A DNA stretch of 64,000 bases from Microbulbifer sp. VAAF005 (GTDB lineage: Bacteria; Pseudomonadota; Gammaproteobacteria; Pseudomonadales; Cellvibrionaceae): positions 1,657,001-1,721,000 of the forward strand of contig NZ_CP120233.1 of the NCBI RefSeq assembly GCF_030012985.1. The letters are read 5' to 3'. Every line of letters starts with the position of its first letter. The first letter of the stretch is position 1. This document shows, piece after piece, positions 59,297 to 64,000 of the stretch. Position numbers and translations under genes: made by a program. A model generated the notes under the pieces. That model searched no databases, was not told the DNA's origin, and saw nothing but the letters and a program-made list of their open reading frames with translations.

Positions 59297-60055
59297 CTAA
59301 AACGCCTTGCGGCTGAGTAGGTTAAAATGGTTTGTTTCCAATCGACCCAAAGGCGACAACGCCGGCGACTCCATCGCTACACAAAGCCAATAGCGTTGCG
59401 CCAACGTGCAAAGGTTAAACCAAAAGCTCCCCATTTCTCTTACCTTACACTCAAGCCACGTGGCTGGTTGCGAGTTAAGCAAAGATACAAGATCAAACTC
59501 GATCGTAGAAAAAGGCAGTCGAAGCCCCAAACCACACACTTTGGACACAGACTCTTTAATGCACCAAACCCTTGTTAACAATTCACAGTGAGCAGTGCTT
59601 GGGATAGTCATTACCTGGTCATATTGCTCTGGACTAAGTAAATGCCTGAAATTTAGACCTGAGCCCAGTTCACGAGCAAGGGGCTCCAGATCTATACCTG
59701 GATCAACGGTAGAGCTAAGCGCAATCGCGACCACACCACTAGCATGAGAAATACTAAATTTTATTGGGGCCACACTTTGGTTTAAAACTCTAGGCCTGCC
59801 TTGCTCATCAGGGAAAATTTCCCAATCTGCCGGCAAAATACTTACGCCACTTTTAGCGGATAAAACATAACGCAATAGGTAACGACCAAGCAGAAAATGT
59901 AGGCCCGCCGCTCGATTAACAATCCCACTATATCTTTTCTGCTCAGCCTCGCTAACTGTGGTGAAGACAGTTTGCGGATCATGCTCGATTAGAGTTTCAA
60001 ACTCCTTCACGGTAGCAATCCAAAGACCTATATCCCTGTTAACTCCAGTCTTCAT
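59297..60055 (-). CDS. 4'-phosphopantetheinyl transferase, Sfp type
   Basis: A 252-residue enzyme that transfers phosphopantetheine from CoA to carrier-protein serine. Family motifs: FSISHASGVVAIAL, then GIDLEP (magnesium Asp and Glu near residue 124) and RVWCIKESVSKVCGLGL near 172 with Glu and Lys. Length fits Sfp/EntD-type enzymes that activate NRPS, PKS or fatty-acid-like carrier proteins. It lies nine bases after the barrel gene stop. Implies an acyl-carrier-dependent pathway upstream of 64 kb. Confidence 0.86.
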   Translation of the reverse strand: MKTGVNRDIGLWIATVKEFETLIEHDPQTVFTTVSEAEQKRYSGIVNRAAGLHFLLGRYLLRYVLSAKSGVSILPADWEIFPDEQGRPRVLNQSVAPIKFSISHASGVVAIALSSTVDPGIDLEPLARELGSGLNFRHLLSPEQYDQVMTIPSTAHCELLTRVWCIKESVSKVCGLGLRLPFSTIEFDLVSLLNSQPATWLECKVREMGSFWFNLCTLAQRYWLCVAMESPALSPLGRLETNHFNLLSRKAF

Positions 60056-60064
60056 AGGGTCCGC

Positions 60065-61252
60065 TCAAAAAGAATAATGCAACTTAAACTCGATAAAATC
60101 CTCATCCCGTACTGGATACAGCCAAGTATCACTGCGGCCCACATTGAGGAATAAAAACGCCCGAGTTTCGATTCTAAAATAATCGCTCAGACGGTGTTCT
60201 AAGCCTAAGTCGAGGTAGTTGCCATGACTATCGAAGTCATAACTTATGACCCCTCGAAATTCGCTGTCACCGGTATCACCGAAGCTAGCTCTAAGGCCGA
60301 CAAAGAGATCGTTCTGACCTAATGTTTCAGCTTGCTCATCCCTATCGTCGATTAGATATTCGGCGATCAAGGACAGATCTTGCATACTATCCGGTAGCGA
60401 ATAAATCGGGTGCTCAAGGCCAACGTTTGCAGCAAAGAAACCTTGCTCCAGTTCGCGACCAGTTTTCGCTTCCAACTTCAAGGTCGTGTCGCCGAGGAGA
60501 TAAAGTGTGTCCAGTAAAAAATTCTCGGTTTCGATGTAAAAGGGAGTCAACATCGTCGCTGAAGGGCTAGGCCTTACCAGTAGTGGCGCCCGCCTAGTGC
60601 CTCTGAAGTAACCGATCCCTGTTTCTAAATCACCAGCGTAAAAATGGCCTCGCAGAGCAACATCTCCACCTCTATTCGAGCTTTCAAAAAGTGCCCGGTC
60701 CGAAATCGGTAGTCCGAATGACGGGCGCTCTGGAAATTCTCGCTCACGAAAAGTTGGCAGATAGAATATCGATAGTTCGCCGTTATCAAAACGCAGACCT
60801 AAAGATGCGAAGGTCTGCCCCATCTTTTCCTTTCCGTCGATAGCTTGGCGCAAGTCAGCCTGATTAAGTACATTGACTATATTCAGAGATTCAGAAACGC
60901 CCCAAAAGAAAGTGCTAACACCAAGATTCAGCGATAACTGATCACGGCGCCAGTGAAGGCTGGCTTGGCGGATATCGGCATAACGACGCTCCCCATCCTG
61001 CTTATCCCAGCTACCAAACAACCGCAGCTTATAGCCAGTATCACCAATATCCCCCTCAGCATTTGCTTCAATTTCCAGCCCCGGTCCGAAGCGGTAGCTA
61101 TCATCAATGGCCAGCGACTCCTCTTCTGCAAATATACGAGCCGTGGCCGCGATATCAACAGAATACTTGTCAACCTTGACCTCTGCGAGGACCGGCATAA
61201 TGGTAAGGCTTAGACACAGCTGCACCCAAAACGCTAAACGCAAGACCCCCAT
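60065..61252 (-). CDS. outer-membrane beta-barrel protein linked to the RND exporter
   Basis: A 395-residue protein with signal peptide MGVLRLAFWVQLCLSLTIMP up to VLA. The rest is a run of short amphipathic strands with alternating residues (QASLHWRRDQLSLNLGVST, LTIGYFRG-like strands, EFRGVISYDF) ending in Phe, IEFKLHYSF, the outer-membrane insertion signal. It resembles DUF1302-type or porin-like barrels found next to MMPL and LolA-like genes. The ATG at 61252 is four bases past the stop of the LolA-like gene; a longer frame from 61309 would overlap it. Confidence 0.7.
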   Translation of the reverse strand: MGVLRLAFWVQLCLSLTIMPVLAEVKVDKYSVDIAATARIFAEEESLAIDDSYRFGPGLEIEANAEGDIGDTGYKLRLFGSWDKQDGERRYADIRQASLHWRRDQLSLNLGVSTFFWGVSESLNIVNVLNQADLRQAIDGKEKMGQTFASLGLRFDNGELSIFYLPTFREREFPERPSFGLPISDRALFESSNRGGDVALRGHFYAGDLETGIGYFRGTRRAPLLVRPSPSATMLTPFYIETENFLLDTLYLLGDTTLKLEAKTGRELEQGFFAANVGLEHPIYSLPDSMQDLSLIAEYLIDDRDEQAETLGQNDLFVGLRASFGDTGDSEFRGVISYDFDSHGNYLDLGLEHRLSDYFRIETRAFLFLNVGRSDTWLYPVRDEDFIEFKLHYSF

Positions 61253-61256
61253 ACCC

Positions 61257-62054
61257 TTAATCCCGGAGTGTATTGCGATGGAAATTCGCAACTGAGAGAC
61301 CGGTACCAAACTCGATGCGGCTATAGCTTAAGATCGTTACGTTTCCACTCTGCTGATTATGCATAACCACCTCCATGGGCCTCCAATAACGATCGTCGTA
61401 GAGGCGAAAATCCCTTGCGGAAAAAGTCTTGAGCAGCGTTTCCTTACGGTCGAAATAGTCTATACGGAAGATACGTCGAGCACTCTGATCAACCCAGACC
61501 CGCTGCCGGCTATATGCAGAGTGAGAGTCTTCTGGCACTCGGTCAATTACGTCACAAACCAGGGCACCATCTTCGCATGATTCCTCTCTCACGTAGGTAT
61601 AGCGGAAATCGTCGACCGCCTTATCAGACAAGTCCTCGAACGAAAACTCACTACCGACGAACGCACCACTCTTATTGCGAGATGAGATCCTCTTAATACG
61701 GGAATAGGCAGGCAAATATAACCACTGCTTATCGGTATCCTCTAACTGCGGATGCGTTAGAAGCGCCGTGCCCCGGATATCGGCAGGAAAATTGAAGCGG
61801 ATTAACGATTTGTCTCCACCCTCGTGACTCTCAAGTGAGCTGATCTGCAGTTCACGTCGAGTTTCATCTCCGGCCCTGTTGCGTAGAATCATCGTCAATT
61901 CGGCAACACTGTCGCCGTAACCAAGATCACGGTTATCCACTGCCACTGCGACCTCCCGCCCCTTTCTAACATCGCTAGCAGCGCCTTGAACCGGCAAACC
62001 GATTAGGCCACAAAGTATTGTCACTGGAAGGAGGAGACGGTAATCAGTTCGCAT
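61257..62054 (-). CDS. outer-membrane lipoprotein-sorting (LolA-like) protein
   Basis: A 265-residue periplasmic protein with signal peptide to about residue 26 (LPVQGAASDVRK region). The C-terminal LolA-like fold has SLIRFNFPADIRGTALLTHP, WLYLPAYSRIKRISSRNKSG and EFSFEDLSDK; this combination, without the lipoprotein-specific surface of true LolA, is the 'outer membrane lipoprotein-sorting protein' group paired with RND exporters. It probably carries a lipid-like cargo. It overlaps the RND gene by 11 bases. Confidence 0.78.
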   Translation of the reverse strand: MRTDYRLLLPVTILCGLIGLPVQGAASDVRKGREVAVAVDNRDLGYGDSVAELTMILRNRAGDETRRELQISSLESHEGGDKSLIRFNFPADIRGTALLTHPQLEDTDKQWLYLPAYSRIKRISSRNKSGAFVGSEFSFEDLSDKAVDDFRYTYVREESCEDGALVCDVIDRVPEDSHSAYSRQRVWVDQSARRIFRIDYFDRKETLLKTFSARDFRLYDDRYWRPMEVVMHNQQSGNVTILSYSRIEFGTGLSVANFHRNTLRD

Positions 62055-64000
62055 TATTTAGTTCCTTGTCGGTACGAAATTGCAGGTTCGACGTACGTGT
62101 CCTGCGCATAAAGGTTAGAACCAAGGCCGGTAGTAATATCAAGTCAAACACCAATGCCAACACAATAGACATCCCCGTGAGCATACCCATCTGGGCATTT
62201 TTCTCGAACGCCGAGGTCGACAATAGAAGGAAGCCTATCACTAGCAGCATTGAGCTAATCACGATCCCACCCATAGTCTTACTAATGGTTTCGCTTACGC
62301 TATCTTCAGGACTGAGCCCCCGCTTTAGACCGTTGACATACTGATAGAGGAAGTGAACTGTATCATCGACGATTATGCCGATCGCCATTGCCGACACCCC
62401 AGCCAGCCCCATTGAGATTTGACCATTAACGAGATACCAAAATCCAAATGCTGCCGCGACTGGAAGCAGGTTTGGAACCAAGCTCAATAGACCAATATCG
62501 AGTGAGCGGAATACCAGCATCAACGTCAATGAAATCACCACAAACGCTAGCGAGGCACCTTCAAGGAGACTTACAATATTTGATTGACCAATGTGGGAAA
62601 AAATCACTGCGGGACTGCTGTGATAGATATCAATGGAGCGAGGTTGGTTTTGCAATAACCACTCTTCGACCCGTTTTTCAAAAGCAATTAAGCCCACCGA
62701 GCTTAGATTCTTTAATCGTGCAGTCAGTTTCACCGAGGATTTATTCAAATTCACCTGATGGGTCACATCACGACCAAACGGCAACGACATCTCGTATAGC
62801 AGGAACTGCTGTGCAGCGGTAATTGTATCGCCAGGTAACCGGTAAGAGTCCTCATCACCACCATTCATCAAACGGTTAAGATCCTTGATTCGGTGCAGGG
62901 GGCTTGCAGTTGTAAAAACTTCTGGCTGCTCATGTAGCCAGTCATCGAATGTATCAAGAAACTGTAAAAACTCTGGCTGAAACATACCGTTCTGCTCTGG
63001 TACCGAGAGCGAGTAATCGATTGTATAAATACCAGAAAAGTGGCGATCGATACGTTCAGAATCAGCACGGAAGGGCTGCGACTCATCAAAATAGCGGATT
63101 AAATCATCGTTTAATTGATTCAATGGACTGAGTGCAGCGACGCATAGGGACAAAGGTAGCATTAGCCACAATATCCGCTGGCGGTAAGCGATAACCCAGC
63201 CTGACAACAAAGCCATGCGATTAATCAGTCGGTTGGCACCTGTTTCCCGCGTTGAAAAACGAATACGCAGCAGAAGCTGTGGTAGAACCGTCAACGACAA
63301 AAGTAGCGAGAAGAGCACACCTAAGGCAACTATATTGCCAAGATCTCGAAACGGCGGTGAGTCACTGAAATTCATCGCCAGAAAACCGATAATAGTAGTG
63401 ACATGGCTCACCGCAATCGGCTTGAGATTGCGCCGGTAGGATTGCAAGACTGCTTCTTCACGAGAAACACCACTGCGTATCTGGCGCTGAATATAGCTGA
63501 GGATGTGGATGGCCGACGCTACTATCACCGTGAACATGATGATTGGAGCCGATACTGATGGCGCAGACAATTGAATACCGAGCCAACCAGCTAGACCCAA
63601 AGACCCTAGCAGTGCCAACACTACTACCGTCAAAATAGCGCCACCTGCAGCAGGTGATCCGAGAATTAGAGCAGCGCTGACCAGCACAAAAAGGATCATC
63701 AACGGTATCAGCGTGATGAAGTCTTTTTTTGCCGCCTGGAAAAAGGCACCGTTCATCTCCACCACACCGGTGACAAAAAAACGATGATCCGGATATTCCA
63801 TCTTGAATGACTTAATCAATTCATCGACAGCACCGGTAACGGCTAGCACTTCGGCCTTATGGTCTAACCCTGGCAACCGAATGGTCGCATTGATCGCGGT
63901 AAATCGTCCGTTCTTACTAACCAAATTGCCAACCAAGTCCCTCTCACTACTAGCGGCAGTTTCAATAAAGGCGATCCTTTGCGGCGTCAATTCGTCAAGC
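62044..64000 (-). CDS. RND/MMPL-family exporter, start beyond the window
   Basis: The frame is open to the right edge, so this is the C-terminal ~650 residues of a larger protein. At least ten hydrophobic helices occur in two sets (about 90-240 and 470-630 of the visible part), with a periplasmic loop between. The family motif GIIVDDTVHFLYQYVNG near visible residue 555 has the proton-relay Asp pair. It matches MMPL-type transporters that export lipids and glycolipids. It would be the pump of the exporter/LolA/barrel trio. Confidence 0.82.
   Translation of the reverse strand, partial: LDELTPQRIAFIETAASSERDLVGNLVSKNGRFTAINATIRLPGLDHKAEVLAVTGAVDELIKSFKMEYPDHRFFVTGVVEMNGAFFQAAKKDFITLIPLMILFVLVSAALILGSPAAGGAILTVVVLALLGSLGLAGWLGIQLSAPSVSAPIIMFTVIVASAIHILSYIQRQIRSGVSREEAVLQSYRRNLKPIAVSHVTTIIGFLAMNFSDSPPFRDLGNIVALGVLFSLLLSLTVLPQLLLRIRFSTRETGANRLINRMALLSGWVIAYRQRILWLMLPLSLCVAALSPLNQLNDDLIRYFDESQPFRADSERIDRHFSGIYTIDYSLSVPEQNGMFQPEFLQFLDTFDDWLHEQPEVFTTASPLHRIKDLNRLMNGGDEDSYRLPGDTITAAQQFLLYEMSLPFGRDVTHQVNLNKSSVKLTARLKNLSSVGLIAFEKRVEEWLLQNQPRSIDIYHSSPAVIFSHIGQSNIVSLLEGASLAFVVISLTLMLVFRSLDIGLLSLVPNLLPVAAAFGFWYLVNGQISMGLAGVSAMAIGIIVDDTVHFLYQYVNGLKRGLSPEDSVSETISKTMGGIVISSMLLVIGFLLLSTSAFEKNAQMGMLTGMSIVLALVFDLILLPALVLTFMRRTRTSNLQFRTDKELNNAN

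Overview
The window looks like chromosome of a marine gammaproteobacterium of the Microbulbifer/Cellvibrionales type. This is inferred from the gltA / sdhCDAB-sucAB-lpd-sucCD arrangement, proteobacterial-size purL, mltF, SpvB/RHS toxins and many Sec-exported proteins and lipoproteins; no rRNA or marker gene is present to confirm it. GC-richer housekeeping blocks alternate with AT-rich accessory stretches.

Layout. 1-4.5 kb is AT-rich accessory DNA: the start of an exported protein at the left edge, a one-helix mini-protein, a SAM methyltransferase, two small secreted proteins that look like paralogs, and a 5' fragment of a group II intron with a truncated reverse transcriptase. 4.6-11.9 kb is a 2297-codon secreted SpvB/FG-GAP/RHS polymorphic toxin with a ParB-like C-terminal tip, overlapped by its presumed immunity gene. 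12.5-23.4 kb holds a large lipoprotein, a Tag-like DNA glycosylase, an oligopeptidase B lipoprotein, a DUF1737 protein, an SLC13 anion transporter, a SLATT-type 2TM protein, a TrmH-type methyltransferase, an aldo/keto reductase and a TfoX-N protein. purL and mltF are divergent at 23.8-29.5 kb.

30.0-35.4 kb is a tightly coupled six-gene operon, transcribed mtnP-like phosphorylase > arsS radical SAM > TVP38 membrane protein > mercuric-reductase-like flavoprotein > two rSAM-associated transferases. I read it as an arsenosugar-type pathway. An astacin-type protease precedes it.

37.0-50.0 kb is the TCA block: sdhCDAB, sucAB, lpd and sucCD on the minus strand, with gltA divergent. A hemerythrin-like protein follows.

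51.4-55.3 kb is the most unusual region. A NirB-like FAD/NAD(P) protein is fused to a BFD [2Fe-2S] domain and a five-helix membrane domain with two spaced His pairs. It abuts an 11-heme cytochrome c and a monoheme DUF3365 lipoprotein. Together they could carry electrons from cytosolic NAD(P)H across the inner membrane to periplasmic hemes.

55.7-58.3 kb carries small genes and an intact-looking IS3-family element with a 4-bp target duplication. 58.5-64 kb is the minus-strand end of a cluster running off the right edge: an RND/MMPL exporter, a LolA-like protein, an outer-membrane barrel, a phosphopantetheinyl transferase and a MaoC hydratase, suggesting export of an acyl or polyketide product. 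No tRNA, rRNA or CRISPR was seen.
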